From: Psychrobacter immobilis
Lineage (GTDB): Bacteria; Pseudomonadota; Gammaproteobacteria; Pseudomonadales; Moraxellaceae
Assembly (NCBI GenBank): GCA_904846265.1
Contig: CAJHAA010000011.1
Coordinates: 37,411 to 101,410 of the forward strand
DNA length: 64,000 bases
Reading direction: 5' to 3'
The position numbers and the translations under genes are program-made. The notes under the pieces were generated by a model. The model ran no database searches. It saw only the letters and a program-made list of their open reading frames with translations, and had not been told where the DNA came from. Each line of letters begins with the position of its first letter. Within the stretch, counting starts at the first letter, position 1. This document shows, piece after piece, positions 9,201 to 18,076 of the stretch.

Positions 9201-9416
9201 TCGTTGGTCGGCGTTGATTACGAAGATTGCTGCTTTGGTTTTGCAGTTTATGGTCGTCGTTACTATAATGACTTAAATGTCAAAGACAAACCAACGCAAG
9301 CCATTATGGCAGAGATTAGATTGAATGGTCTGGGTAGTGGTAGCAGCCGCCTGACTCGCTTACTCTCTGATAAAATTTTGGGCTTTGAACCTGTCCAGAC
9401 TGCTTGGAAAGATTAA
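6261..9416 (+). CDS. lptD: LPS-assembly outer membrane protein LptD
   Basis: The beta-barrel that, with LptE, inserts lipopolysaccharide into the outer leaflet. The 1051-residue protein has a signal peptide ending near residue 30 (VSAA). An unusually long Asn/Ser/Thr-rich region (about residues 30-250) is followed by the jelly-roll OstA domain (about 300-480), with IADVPVFYLPYFNFPID, and then a barrel to the C-terminus. Cys254, Cys442 and the Cys990-Cys991 pair match the four-cysteine pattern (C31, C173, C724-C725) that forms the inter-domain disulfides of E. coli LptD. E. coli LptD is about 784 residues; the excess is mostly the N-terminal linker. The GTG at 6261 abuts the likely AGG, so the in-frame TTG at 6267 (7 bases from AGG) is also possible. 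surA follows, as in many proteobacteria. Confidence 0.95.
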   Translation: MPLLYSPLYQSIRLILFGALGLSSLAVSAAPSNADTQQTESLITDSSTRYVSDVTPDANRSSVQKDSDYNDIRYQNSNNQKTDFQRNTSQKSATDNNASDSSFDNTFNESTFSENTFNDSISNENAINESPLDNRPLEITAINESDDKGFVPASDTIATTQNDSTAQLAETTAPKAAQKTGKVDVSDESIQDSLLRLAEFYELTPDTDASTLNNSDNANQNVIQNELTPIPQTIPKVGKNLQLLPNAVDSAQRCEGQWVYPKSNPNYQRAVNEAGATNGQPAPNLNGLPNNQAPLFSESDYGYYDNVDYAELSGNVIINQGTQQIEAEKVLLDLSNGIAAAQGKVMFTDQATGQQVSRNNALDSNAPNRSSNNPQANFTEKASKGGLIGVADSLNYNTETGQSTANDVAFASVELQAHGYAKRLNRPNDSQYELDDVMFSTCPPTNRKWQFDAKSIDLDTDTGRGEAYNTTFRIADVPVFYLPYFNFPIDNRRTSGFLLPNASISSESGLEVDIPYYFNLAPNYDATLNTHIYTDRNPMVSGEFRYLTESYGEGIFNGSYLPNDKEYNDEDRSSFFYDHYWSSKSIPRLSGDAKYSYVSDSDYLNDFDTLGLSDSTINLPRLARVNYYNDYVDGELKVETFQTLDAFTSNGKPLEDKDKPYSRLPQLKLDYRLPWAKSFDITGVHDSAYFKKSIDDGSENEKSGGRIYNKLSAVYPMEKSWGYIKPKLSLQHLYTSYDEDSLADNQLSDKDGSQSVFVPQASIDAGLNFYQAGSPFGAFDDTMGGYRLLSPRLKYTYSPYEDQNDIPNFNTRIASINYEQLFSDSWFLGHDRLQDLHSLTPGINYRYIDATGVTRFDGSIAEQFYIDNGRVTLDDQQPVFTSSSSGMVWDTSTQPYNNFWVDVSGALTNDYDLNYITTELRYQPSDNSLFNVGFVKRQRDENTDQLPLSAFTASAVFPINNSWRILAQGQYDYNRDKVLDSLVGVDYEDCCFGFAVYGRRYYNDLNVKDKPTQAIMAEIRLNGLGSGSSRLTRLLSDKILGFEPVQTAWKD

Positions 9417-9566
9417 GACCGTGCTTGTATAAATATTTTTACTATATATTTCATAAACCAGTTTGTAACCCTATTATGGTCAATCCTGTCTAATATTTGA
9501 CTGTTAAAAGTATTAAACAGCGTTGACCAACTACCATCCGATGCGATGACATTGATGAGGAGCATC

Positions 9567-10970
9567 ATGAGATTTTTTTCTTTACGTCAAACCAGCCGTG
9601 CTGTATTGCTAGCTATGAGTGCCAGCCTTGCGCTTACATTGAGCGCCCAAGCTGCCACCGTTAAACCTGCAAAAGCACAAGCGCCTCAAGCAAATGCCGT
9701 GACCGCGCAGAATAACGTCAATCGTTTGACGCCAGCCAATAGCACCGACGGTATTATTGCTTTAGTCAATGAAAATGCTATCTTAAAGAGCGATTTGATC
9801 GATGCTATTACCCAAGCACAAGCACGTGCACAAGCGGCTGGTGAACCAATAGCAAACTCAGCACAGCTACAGTCTGAGGTGTTAAATGCGCTCATATTGC
9901 GTGAGTTACAACTATCCATGGTCAAGCGCGTCGGTTTAAACCCTGATGAAGCGGCTATTAATCAACGCCTTAGTCAAATTGCGCAAGCAGAAGGGCTGAC
10001 GAGCATCTCAGCTTTGCAACAGCGTTTGGACGCAGCAAAACCTGGTAGCTATGCGGCGCTACGTGCGCAATTAATCGAAGACGCAGCCATTCAAGCCTTG
10101 CAACAGCGCCAAATCGGTAACCGCGTGCGCATCAGCGAACAAGATATTGATGCATTTTTGGCCTCGCCTGAAGCCAAGCGCTTAAACCAGAGTGAGTATC
10201 AAACGATTCATGTACGAGTACCTTACATTGATGACTACAGCCGACTCTCAGAAGCCCAACGCAATGAGGCGTTAAAGGTAGCAGAAGCTCTGCGTACTCG
10301 CCTGCTTGCACCAAACGTTGATGTCGCTGAAGCGGTCGCTGCCAGCCAAGGCAACTATCCTATTCCGCTACAAGGTGGCGATATGGGCTTTCATAAAGCC
10401 GCGTCTCTACCTACAGAGCTATCAAGTGAGATTACCAAACTTGAGGTTGGCGCGGTCAGCGCACCATTAATAACGCCTGAAGGCATCGATATCATCAAAC
10501 TTGCTGACAAAAAAGCCAGCGACACCATGCTGATACCGCAGTGGCGTACTCGTCACATATTGGTAAAAGTTGATGAGCTACAGACAGACGCGCTTGCTGA
10601 GCAAAAAATTAATGATTTGTATGAACAGTTACGCAGCGGCGCTGATTTTGCTGGTTTAGCATCGACCTATTCAGATGATCCCGGTTCAGCTGGCCGCGGT
10701 GGCGATCTTGATTGGGTAAGTGAAGAAGACATGATTGGTCCATTCGAAGCCATGATGAAAAACACGGCGGTTGGTGACTATTCTGCTCCTTTCAAAACCC
10801 AGTTTGGCTGGCATATATTGAAAATAGAAGGCAAACGCCAACAAGATGTTAGCGATCAATATCGTCGCAACATGGCACGTCAAGCGCTTTATCAGCGCTT
10901 AGCACCACAAGCCAAAGAAGACTGGCTACAAGAGCTACGCGCAGGTGCTTACATCCAAGTACTTGGCTAA
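9567..10970 (+). CDS. surA: Periplasmic chaperone and peptidyl-prolyl isomerase SurA
   Basis: A periplasmic chaperone that delivers unfolded outer-membrane proteins, including LptD, to the BAM complex. The start chosen is ATG 9567 because GAGGAG lies at 9557-9562; an upstream in-frame ATG at 9546 lacks such a site. The 467-residue precursor has a signal peptide (ends SAQA) and an N-terminal SurA domain from about residue 60 (IIALVNENAILKSDLIDAI). Two parvulin-type rotamase domains follow; the second is clear (RTRHILVKVDEL ... SDDPGSAGRGGDLDWV ... FGWHILKIE), the first more diverged. It lies 150 bases downstream of lptD with no visible terminator between them, so co-transcription is likely. 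A terminator follows. Confidence 0.95.
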   Translation: MRFFSLRQTSRAVLLAMSASLALTLSAQAATVKPAKAQAPQANAVTAQNNVNRLTPANSTDGIIALVNENAILKSDLIDAITQAQARAQAAGEPIANSAQLQSEVLNALILRELQLSMVKRVGLNPDEAAINQRLSQIAQAEGLTSISALQQRLDAAKPGSYAALRAQLIEDAAIQALQQRQIGNRVRISEQDIDAFLASPEAKRLNQSEYQTIHVRVPYIDDYSRLSEAQRNEALKVAEALRTRLLAPNVDVAEAVAASQGNYPIPLQGGDMGFHKAASLPTELSSEITKLEVGAVSAPLITPEGIDIIKLADKKASDTMLIPQWRTRHILVKVDELQTDALAEQKINDLYEQLRSGADFAGLASTYSDDPGSAGRGGDLDWVSEEDMIGPFEAMMKNTAVGDYSAPFKTQFGWHILKIEGKRQQDVSDQYRRNMARQALYQRLAPQAKEDWLQELRAGAYIQVLG

Positions 10971-11012
10971 CTGATATAGGCATCGATAAGTCAAATCTAA
11001 TAATGCTTTGTC

Positions 11013-11048
11013 AAAAAGGGTATATGCTAATGCATGTACCCTTTTTTT
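11013..11048 (+). terminator. Terminator of lptD-surA
   Basis: AAAAAGGGTA and TACCCTTTTT form the arms of a hairpin with further pairing (ATGC/GCAT) near the loop, followed by a T-run. It lies about 45 bases after the surA stop. Confidence 0.85.
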
Positions 11049-11164
11049 ATTGACGTTCATTTATGCGCTAAAAATAATCAGAAGGTAATCTCAAATATAT
11101 TGCAGTATGTCCAAACACAAGAATTTCGAATAAAATAAATGTAAGCATTACGCATCACACACAC

Positions 11165-11203
11165 AAAGAAAAGCCCCGAACCTAGGGCGATTGGTTCGGG
11201 GCT
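11165..11203 (-). terminator. Strong leftward terminator
   Basis: A perfect 11-base GC-rich stem, AGCCCCGAACC (11172-11182) with GGTTCGGGGCT (11193-11203) and a 10-base loop. Read on the minus strand it is followed by TTTTCTTT, a termination tract; on the plus strand there is none. It would end the EEP-family transcript or a small RNA encoded in the gap. Confidence 0.8.
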
Positions 11204-11401
11204 ATGGCGCTTCATATTGTTGTTATTATTTCTTCCATGCTGACTCATCCTAAGTCATAAACAGTATCCTATAAGACAGCGGGCTGACCTGTGCTTTTAT
11301 TGATACTGTCTCAACACTGCATCCATGAGTATCCTTGTGTTGATGGTGGTATTGTAGGGTAATCAGTTTAATGCGACTAGAGGCTAAAGACCTTATTTAA
11401 C

Positions 11402-11417
11402 GTAAGCATATGCTTAC
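11402..11417. repeat. 16-base perfect palindrome
   Basis: GTAAGCATATGCTTAC is its own reverse complement. It lies between the EEP-family stop and the leftward terminator. It could be a protein-binding site or fold as a short hairpin; no function is assigned. Confidence 0.5.
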
Positions 11418-11472
11418 AGCCTTTTTTAACATTGCATCATACGATGGCTATAGTGTTGGCAGGCTATCAACC

Positions 11473-12597
11473 CTAACTTCTCTGCTCTTCTGCATGTTCC
11501 TTTGAGACTTTTTCACCTTCTTTTTTACCTTCTACTATTTTATGATCAGTCTCTTTGATATCTTCCGCTTCTGCAGTAGGGGCATTTTGCGCTTGATTGC
11601 TCTCCTCTTCTGGTTCGTATTGTAAAGTCGTCATAACAGGAAAGTGATCCGAACCTATCGACGGCATACGCCGAATATCCACTACCGTAAAGCAAGCACT
11701 ATGGAAAATATGATCCAGCGCCCAACGTAAAAATGGATAACTGACATGAAACGTATTGATAAAATGTCGACCAATACGCGGATCCAACAATCCTGAGATA
11801 CGTTGAAAGCGTCGCGTGGTCTTTGACCATGCTACATCATTGAGGTCGCCTGCCAATATCGCCGTTTGCTCATTTTCTTTGATGTGCTTGCCAACCATCA
11901 ATAGCTCAGCATCGCGGGTGGTAGATTTATCCGCTTCCGTCGGACTCGGCGGCATGGGATGCAAGCAATACAACCAAATCACGCGACCACTTTGCAGGCG
12001 CAGCTGGGCATGAATAGAAGGTATGTCATCAATCATCAAGTACTTAACTTCAGGATCAATCAACTCAAGCTTAGAATAAAGATGCATCCCATACAGATTG
12101 TCTAGTGGCACTTTTACGGTGTAAGGATAATCAACCTCGATTTGATGCAGCGCTTTTTCCCATTTTTCATCACTCTCTAGCGTAATTAAAATATCAGGCT
12201 GTCTTTGCTTCACCAAATCTACCAATTTTTGGGTGTCATCATTGGGCGTTAATACATTTGATACCATTATTTTTAGTTGATGCGCCTGCCCTTCTGGCTT
12301 GTCTTTTGCCTTTTGAACTTCTTTTTTCCATAGCTTGGTATAAGGCAATACCATCCTAAGCTGAAAGGCTAATGTAATGCTTAAGACGGTAAATAACAGC
12401 CACTGTCCCAGCTGCCACTCTGACCAAAAAATCAGCATACCAATCCAAGCGATGACACCCAACACCATGATCTGAATACGCGGAAACTCCACACCGCGCA
12501 CCCACCAATTATCGAGTGGTATCCAGCCCCAAATCGTCACAAATGCGATGAATCCTGCTAGCCACTGTATGCTGTAATATAATAGTGAGAGATCCAT
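11473..12597 (-). CDS. Membrane-anchored endonuclease/exonuclease/phosphatase-family protein
   Basis: A protein of the EEP (DNase I-like) fold, metal-dependent phosphoesterases whose substrates range from nucleic acids to phosphoinositides. The 374-residue protein has about three hydrophobic helices in the first 90 residues. The catalytic domain then shows SNVLTPNDD, TLESDEKW (Glu metal ligand), AILAGDLNDVAWS (the GDLND motif) and PSIGSDHFPV (the SDH motif). The last 45 residues are Glu/Lys-rich and probably disordered. It resembles the bacterial proteins with two or three transmembrane segments annotated as hypothetical EEP hydrolases; the substrate cannot be inferred. It stands alone, convergent with surA and divergent from asd. 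Confidence 0.8.
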   Translation of the reverse strand: MDLSLLYYSIQWLAGFIAFVTIWGWIPLDNWWVRGVEFPRIQIMVLGVIAWIGMLIFWSEWQLGQWLLFTVLSITLAFQLRMVLPYTKLWKKEVQKAKDKPEGQAHQLKIMVSNVLTPNDDTQKLVDLVKQRQPDILITLESDEKWEKALHQIEVDYPYTVKVPLDNLYGMHLYSKLELIDPEVKYLMIDDIPSIHAQLRLQSGRVIWLYCLHPMPPSPTEADKSTTRDAELLMVGKHIKENEQTAILAGDLNDVAWSKTTRRFQRISGLLDPRIGRHFINTFHVSYPFLRWALDHIFHSACFTVVDIRRMPSIGSDHFPVMTTLQYEPEEESNQAQNAPTAEAEDIKETDHKIVEGKKEGEKVSKEHAEEQRS

Positions 12598-12980
12598 AGT
12601 ATGTATTAGCCGTCTATTAAATGATGAATATCGCCATGGTTTTAACTGAACTGACGTTAGCTGTTTACTTTAGCATTTCAGAAGGTTATCGCCTACTGAT
12701 GAGCACGGATTATTCGTTAACCGCTATAAAACATTACACTTTTAATTCGCCCACCATAACGAGTACTACGGACAAACTTTATTTTTAGGGCTATCCACTT
12801 GTGGCGAGTGAGGCGTCGATACTATCGCCATTAGGTTAATAACTTAAAGTTATACTGAACATCATTAATAGTGTATGAAAAACCACTAAAAACGGCCGAA
12901 ACGCCTTGCTTTTTATGGCTATTCACGGCATTGTTATCGGCTGGCAATGCAACAATTTATGGTAAAAAGGATTGAGTTTC
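12598..12980. other. Divergent intergenic region upstream of asd
   Basis: About 380 bases between the start of the EEP-family gene and asd. It contains a 7-1-7 inverted repeat, ATAACTT-A-AAGTTAT (12839-12853), that could be an operator for asd. I see no gene and no riboswitch I can recognise; in particular I could not identify a lysine riboswitch. Confidence 0.45.
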
Positions 12981-14114
12981 ATGAGTAATTTAACAGTAGG
13001 CTTGGTAGGCTGGCGCGGCATGGTCGGTTCAGTATTAATACAACGTATGACTGAGGAAAAAGACTTTGACGGTATTACACCCGTGTTTTTCTCAACCAGC
13101 AACGCAGGTGGTGATGCCCCAAGCCTTGATGGTATTCATACCGGCCAATTAAAAGATGCTCATGATATTGACGCGCTAGCTGCTTGTGATGTCATCATTA
13201 CCTGCCAAGGCGGCGACTATACTTCGCAAGTCCATCAACCGCTACGTGATAGTGGCTGGAATGGCTACTGGATTGATGCGGCAAGCACCTTGCGAATGGA
13301 AGATGACAGCATCATCATTCTCGATCCAGTCAATCGCGCCGTTATTGACAGCGCCCTAGCCAATGGCAAAAAAGACTTTATCGGTGGTAACTGTACCGTG
13401 TCATTGATGCTTATGGCGATTGGTGAGCTGTTTAATAAAGGCTGGGTAGAATGGGTCAGCGCCATGACTTATCAGGCCGCTAGTGGTTCTGGTGCTAACA
13501 ACATGCGCGAATTAATCGCTGGCATGGGCGTGCTACACGATGCAGTCAAAGACGAGTTGGCTGATCCTGCCAGCGCCATCCTTGAGATTGATAAAAAAAT
13601 CGCTCAGACTCAGCGCTCAGATGATTTTCCTAAACAGTACTTTGGTGTGCCATTAGCAGGTAGCTTGATCCCCTATATCGATGTTCAGTTAGAAAACAAG
13701 CAATCCAAGGAAGAATGGAAAGGCGGCGTCGAAACCAATAAAATCCTTGGTAACGCAGAAGCTGATAAGATTGCTATCGATGGCATGTGTGTGCGCGTTG
13801 GCGCGATGCGCTGTCATGCGCAAGGCCTTACCATCAAGCTCAAAAAAGACATTCCGCTAGAAGAAATCGAAGCAGCACTTAAAAACAGCGGCAATGAGTG
13901 GTTGGACTTGGTCGAAGACGACAAAGAAGCGACTATGAACCGTTTAACGCCAGTAGCCGTGACTGGTACATTGACAGTTGCACTAGGTCGCTTACGTAAG
14001 CTCAATATGGGCCCTGAGTATCTAGGCGCATTTACCGTTGGTGATCAACTATTATGGGGCGCAGCCGAGCCGCTACGTCGTATGCTTAATATCATCCGTG
14101 AGCAAAAAGACTAA
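12981..14114 (+). CDS. asd: Aspartate-semialdehyde dehydrogenase
   Basis: Reduces beta-aspartyl phosphate to aspartate semialdehyde with NADPH, the branch point to lysine, diaminopimelate, threonine and methionine. The ATG at 12981 is chosen over an in-frame TTG at 12972 because AAAAAGG (12964-12970) leaves no spacing for the latter. The 377-residue protein has the NADP-binding start [14 protein letters not shown] and the nucleophile in [11 protein letters not shown] (Cys near residue 136). [14 protein letters not shown] and [19 protein letters not shown], with the catalytic His, follow. The length and the WRGMVGSVL start fit the gamma-proteobacterial Asd. It is monocistronic, with a terminator 25 bases after the stop. 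Confidence 0.96.
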   Translation: MSNLTVGLVGWRGMVGSVLIQRMTEEKDFDGITPVFFSTSNAGGDAPSLDGIHTGQLKDAHDIDALAACDVIITCQGGDYTSQVHQPLRDSGWNGYWIDAASTLRMEDDSIIILDPVNRAVIDSALANGKKDFIGGNCTVSLMLMAIGELFNKGWVEWVSAMTYQAASGSGANNMRELIAGMGVLHDAVKDELADPASAILEIDKKIAQTQRSDDFPKQYFGVPLAGSLIPYIDVQLENKQSKEEWKGGVETNKILGNAEADKIAIDGMCVRVGAMRCHAQGLTIKLKKDIPLEEIEAALKNSGNEWLDLVEDDKEATMNRLTPVAVTGTLTVALGRLRKLNMGPEYLGAFTVGDQLLWGAAEPLRRMLNIIREQKD

Positions 14115-14139
14115 GTTTACTTTCTTAAAAAGTCAGTAC

Positions 14140-14168
14140 AAAAAAGACAGCATTTGCTGTCTTTTTTT
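14140..14168 (+). terminator. Terminator of asd
   Basis: AAAAAAGACAGC, loop ATTT, GCTGTCTTTTTT with a T-run. It has A/T tracts on both sides, so it could also act leftward. Confidence 0.88.
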
Positions 14169-14278
14169 ATGGGCATACCACTTCCAAAAATTTGAATAGC
14201 ACGGCAAGCAAATGCAAGTCCTACTTATAACAAGCTCAGAACATGTGACAACGCTCATCTTATACTTTGAGGCTAGTA

Positions 14279-14929
14279 TTACTTTGGCTTGTAAGCAATC
14301 ATCACTTCATTACGGCGCAAAAAAGGCAGCGTCCAAGGCGGGTTATAACGTGCCAGTTCAGGCTCGCCCATTATAGTCAAATTTTGGGTTTGCATCCAAG
14401 ATTGTAGCTCTTCTGTTTTAGTCGCTACTTTTTTACTGCCTGCCAACCCTGAGAACTTAATCACACCGTACGTCTGTGCTGGCACCTCGGTAATCGTGAT
14501 GTTTGGATTATTAGGCTTTGGTAGTGTTTGCATCGTGTATTTACTGGGCATAGTAAATTGTACACGCCACTTACCGTCGTCTTGCTGCATGCTTACTGGT
14601 GCTGTCATCGCAATTTTCTGTGATTCGCTATCACTCTTTTTGTTATTGGGCTGCATTGTAACGGGCGCAGTCATGCTAATTTTACTACTACCGCCAGTTG
14701 CCGCTGTATTATTGCCAAATATATAGTCGGCTAACACTTTAAACCCTTCGCGACTGGCGGAGTCTTGGTCACCACTTACCAACGTTTGCGCCACTAGCTG
14801 CTTATCGTAACGACGCAGCTCAAAGTCATCCATTTGCGACAACACTGTATAATTCGGCTCTTCGGTCGCCATAGCTGCTCCTGAGGTTAATAATGAACCA
14901 CTTAATAATAAGTAGGTTGCCTTTTTCAT
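14279..14929 (-). CDS. SOUL-domain heme-binding-like exported protein
   Basis: A 216-residue protein with an N-terminal signal peptide (MKKATYLLLSGSLLTSGAAMA), so probably periplasmic. The rest matches the SOUL/HEBP fold: EPNYTVLSQMDDFELRRYDKQLVAQT at the start, then the repeated KIAMTAPV motif (ISMTAPVTMQ and IAMTAPVSMQ), and a C-terminal VMIAYKPK strand. SOUL proteins bind heme or hydrophobic ligands, but the bacterial members are poorly characterised and no heme ligand can be named from sequence. It is transcribed away from tgt across a gap containing a long inverted repeat. Confidence 0.85.
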   Translation of the reverse strand: MKKATYLLLSGSLLTSGAAMATEEPNYTVLSQMDDFELRRYDKQLVAQTLVSGDQDSASREGFKVLADYIFGNNTAATGGSSKISMTAPVTMQPNNKKSDSESQKIAMTAPVSMQQDDGKWRVQFTMPSKYTMQTLPKPNNPNITITEVPAQTYGVIKFSGLAGSKKVATKTEELQSWMQTQNLTIMGEPELARYNPPWTLPFLRRNEVMIAYKPK

Positions 14930-15022
14930 AGTATGTCTCCAGCAGTTAAAACATCGCTTAGCAATGGTTACTGTCTCGCCATTATGATTTCTACTTTACC
15001 AACTACTCATAAGTACTGTCTG

Positions 15023-15062
15023 TGTCTTTTGGTTATGACAAAATACTATTAACCAAAAGACA
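15023..15062. repeat. Long perfect inverted repeat between divergent SOUL gene and tgt
   Basis: TGTCTTTTGGTTA (15023-15035) and TAACCAAAAGACA (15050-15062) are exact reverse complements with a 14-base spacer. Both neighbouring genes read away from it, so it is not at the end of a known transcript. It could be an operator for one or both genes, or the terminator-like end of an undetected transcript. Confidence 0.6.
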
Positions 15063-15117
15063 TATTTGTCAGATATATCAATACCTCATAAACATCCATG
15101 TCCAAAAAAACTGCTAA

Positions 15118-16317
<1,200 letters not shown>

Positions 16318-16344
16318 TCATATTTTTGCAATTGTCATATCTAT

Positions 16345-16378
16345 AAAAAGGGCTTAATAATTATCTTAAGCCCTTTTT
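16345..16378. terminator. Bidirectional terminator between tgt and the NSS transporter
   Basis: AAAAAGGGCTTAA and TTAAGCCCTTTTT form a 13-base stem with an 8-base loop. The symmetric A and T tracts allow it to end both the rightward tgt and leftward transporter transcripts. Confidence 0.9.
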
Positions 16379-16413
16379 AGTGTGTTGCTTTTATTATTTC
16401 TAGTTAATCAGTA

Positions 16414-17766
16414 CTAGCCCATTAACGAGGTTACAAATACCACGAGCACGGCAATTGGTGCTACAAACTTAGCAACGATTTGCCATAATTGCCATGCACC
16501 ATTAGACAGACCAAGCTCTTGCTGAATACTGCGTTGATCCATTTGCCAACCAACGAAAATAATTGCAGCAAGACCAGTTAGCGGGAGAAGGAATTTACTT
16601 GTAATTTTATCCAATGCATCAAAGATACCATTACCCATGATAGTAAAGTCAGACCATAGGTTAAATGATAGTAGTGCCGCAACGCCTAATAGCCAAATCA
16701 CTGTACTGGCAACAATGGTTGATACCGTACGACTCATCGGTGTACGTTCTTCTAAAAACTCAACGGTTGGCTCAAGCAATGAGATTGATGAGGTAATAGC
16801 AGCAAAAGTAATAAGTAAGAAGAACAACGTACCAATGATCGTCCCTGCACCCATGCTACCAAAAGCGATCGGTAAGCTGACAAAGATAAGACCAGGACCC
16901 GAAGCAGGGTCTAGACCATTGCTAAAGATGATTGGGAAGATTGCTAGACCAGCAGCCAAAGCAATAACCGTATCTAAAATCACAACAGTACGGGCAGTTT
17001 TTAGTAAGTTCACTTCACGACCCAAATATGAGCCATAAGCAATCATAATACCCATACCAATAGACAGAGTGAAGAAGGCATGACCCAATGCTGCAAGCAT
17101 CACATCCCCAGTCAACTTGCTAAGATCTGGTGTGAATAGATAAGCCACTGCTTCGCCAAAACCACCGTTTATCACGTTATAACCAACGATGACGAACAAA
17201 ATCACGCCTAGTAGTGGCATTAAGACTTTAGCCGTGGTTTCGATACCTTTGGTCACACCAATACCGACAATCAAAGCAGTAATAGCCATAAACACCGTAT
17301 GCCAAATCGTCAACGTCCCTGCTGAAGCCAACATAGCATCAAAGGTCGCAGCAATAGAATCACTGTCTTGACCAATAAAACTGCCTGTACCTGCTTTAGT
17401 AATATAGTTGAGTGCCCAGCCGCCAATCACACTATAAAACGATAGAATTAAGAAACCACCTAAAATACCTGACGCGCCAATGATGCCCCAACTGCGCGAC
17501 TTACCTTCACTTGCTGCAACATCCGCAAAAGTGTTGACTGGGTTCTTTTGCCCACGGCGACCAATCAGCCATTCAGCGACTAGAATCGGAAAACCTACCA
17601 GCGCGATACAGAATAAATAAGCGATAACGAAAGCTGAACCACCGCTTTCACCGACCATATAAGGAAACTTCCATATGTTTCCCAAACCAACTGCTGAACC
17701 AACCGCTGCCAATACGAAGCCAAAACTTGAGCTCCACTGTGCATGTTCTTGTTTATTAATAGCCAT
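16414..17766 (-). CDS. Sodium-dependent transporter of the neurotransmitter:sodium symporter (SNF) family
   Basis: An inner-membrane Na+-coupled transporter with the LeuT fold. The 450-residue protein starts with SSSFGFVLAAVGSAVGLGNIWKFPYM, the signature of TM1 with the unwound, substrate-binding GLGNIWKFP segment. About 11-12 hydrophobic helices follow, including TM6 around TLSIGMGIMIAYGSYL. Bacterial members carry amino acids such as tryptophan, tyrosine, leucine or alanine; the substrate here cannot be told. A good ribosome binding site (GAGGACGGA before ATG) supports the start. It is monocistronic, convergent with tgt. Confidence 0.92.
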   Translation of the reverse strand: MAINKQEHAQWSSSFGFVLAAVGSAVGLGNIWKFPYMVGESGGSAFVIAYLFCIALVGFPILVAEWLIGRRGQKNPVNTFADVAASEGKSRSWGIIGASGILGGFLILSFYSVIGGWALNYITKAGTGSFIGQDSDSIAATFDAMLASAGTLTIWHTVFMAITALIVGIGVTKGIETTAKVLMPLLGVILFVIVGYNVINGGFGEAVAYLFTPDLSKLTGDVMLAALGHAFFTLSIGMGIMIAYGSYLGREVNLLKTARTVVILDTVIALAAGLAIFPIIFSNGLDPASGPGLIFVSLPIAFGSMGAGTIIGTLFFLLITFAAITSSISLLEPTVEFLEERTPMSRTVSTIVASTVIWLLGVAALLSFNLWSDFTIMGNGIFDALDKITSKFLLPLTGLAAIIFVGWQMDQRSIQQELGLSNGAWQLWQIVAKFVAPIAVLVVFVTSLMG

Positions 17767-18076
17767 TTTTTCCGTCCTCGTGCTTCAATTAACATCACTG
17801 ATAATCTTCCTTGATTATCATAAATAGCCATGAAAAATATCAAGCTATTCAATAAACACCTCAATGTGAGGCGTCCAGCAACATTAAGAAAGAATTGTTT
17901 ACAATATCGTAAAGGCTCAGTTTCTGCTAAGCCACCAAAAAAGTCAAGCGCTCATAAACATAAAAAGCCATAACAATTGGTTATGGCTTCTGGTAATTTT
18001 ATCTATAACTGACAAGAGTTTGGCTAATTAAAAAAGGCGTACTATATATGATCTTCAGCAAAAGCCAATCGCCGTT
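17767..18076. other. Gap between lpxA and the transporter gene
   Basis: About 310 bases holding the lpxA-side terminator near 17961-17989 and, closer to 17800-17920, presumably the leftward promoter of the transporter gene, which I could not pin down. No gene is visible. Confidence 0.5.
17961..17989 (-). terminator. Terminator at the end of the envelope cluster, after lpxA
   Basis: AAGCCATAAC (17965-17974) pairs with GTTATGGCTT (17980-17989). Read on the minus strand the stem is followed by a T-run (complement of ATAAAAAG). It lies about 90 bases after the lpxA stop. Confidence 0.8.

Larger units (their letters stand above)
10971..11472. other. Gap between convergent surA and the EEP-family gene, with terminators and a palindrome
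   Basis: About 500 bases without a credible protein gene. It contains the surA terminator, a 16-base palindrome (11402-11417), and a strong leftward terminator (11165-11203) placed 270 bases beyond the end of the leftward EEP gene. The segment between could be a long 3' untranslated region or encode a small leftward RNA. Two tiny leftward frames (8-9 codons) are not convincing. Confidence 0.5.

Noticed and set aside
12598..12980. Lysine riboswitch upstream of asd
   Set aside because: I looked for the conserved multi-helix core and saw no matching sequence; only a short inverted repeat is present.
16637..17038. A 133-codon plus-strand frame inside the NSS transporter gene
   Set aside because: It is antisense to a clear membrane transporter and its composition mirrors the reverse of hydrophobic codons.
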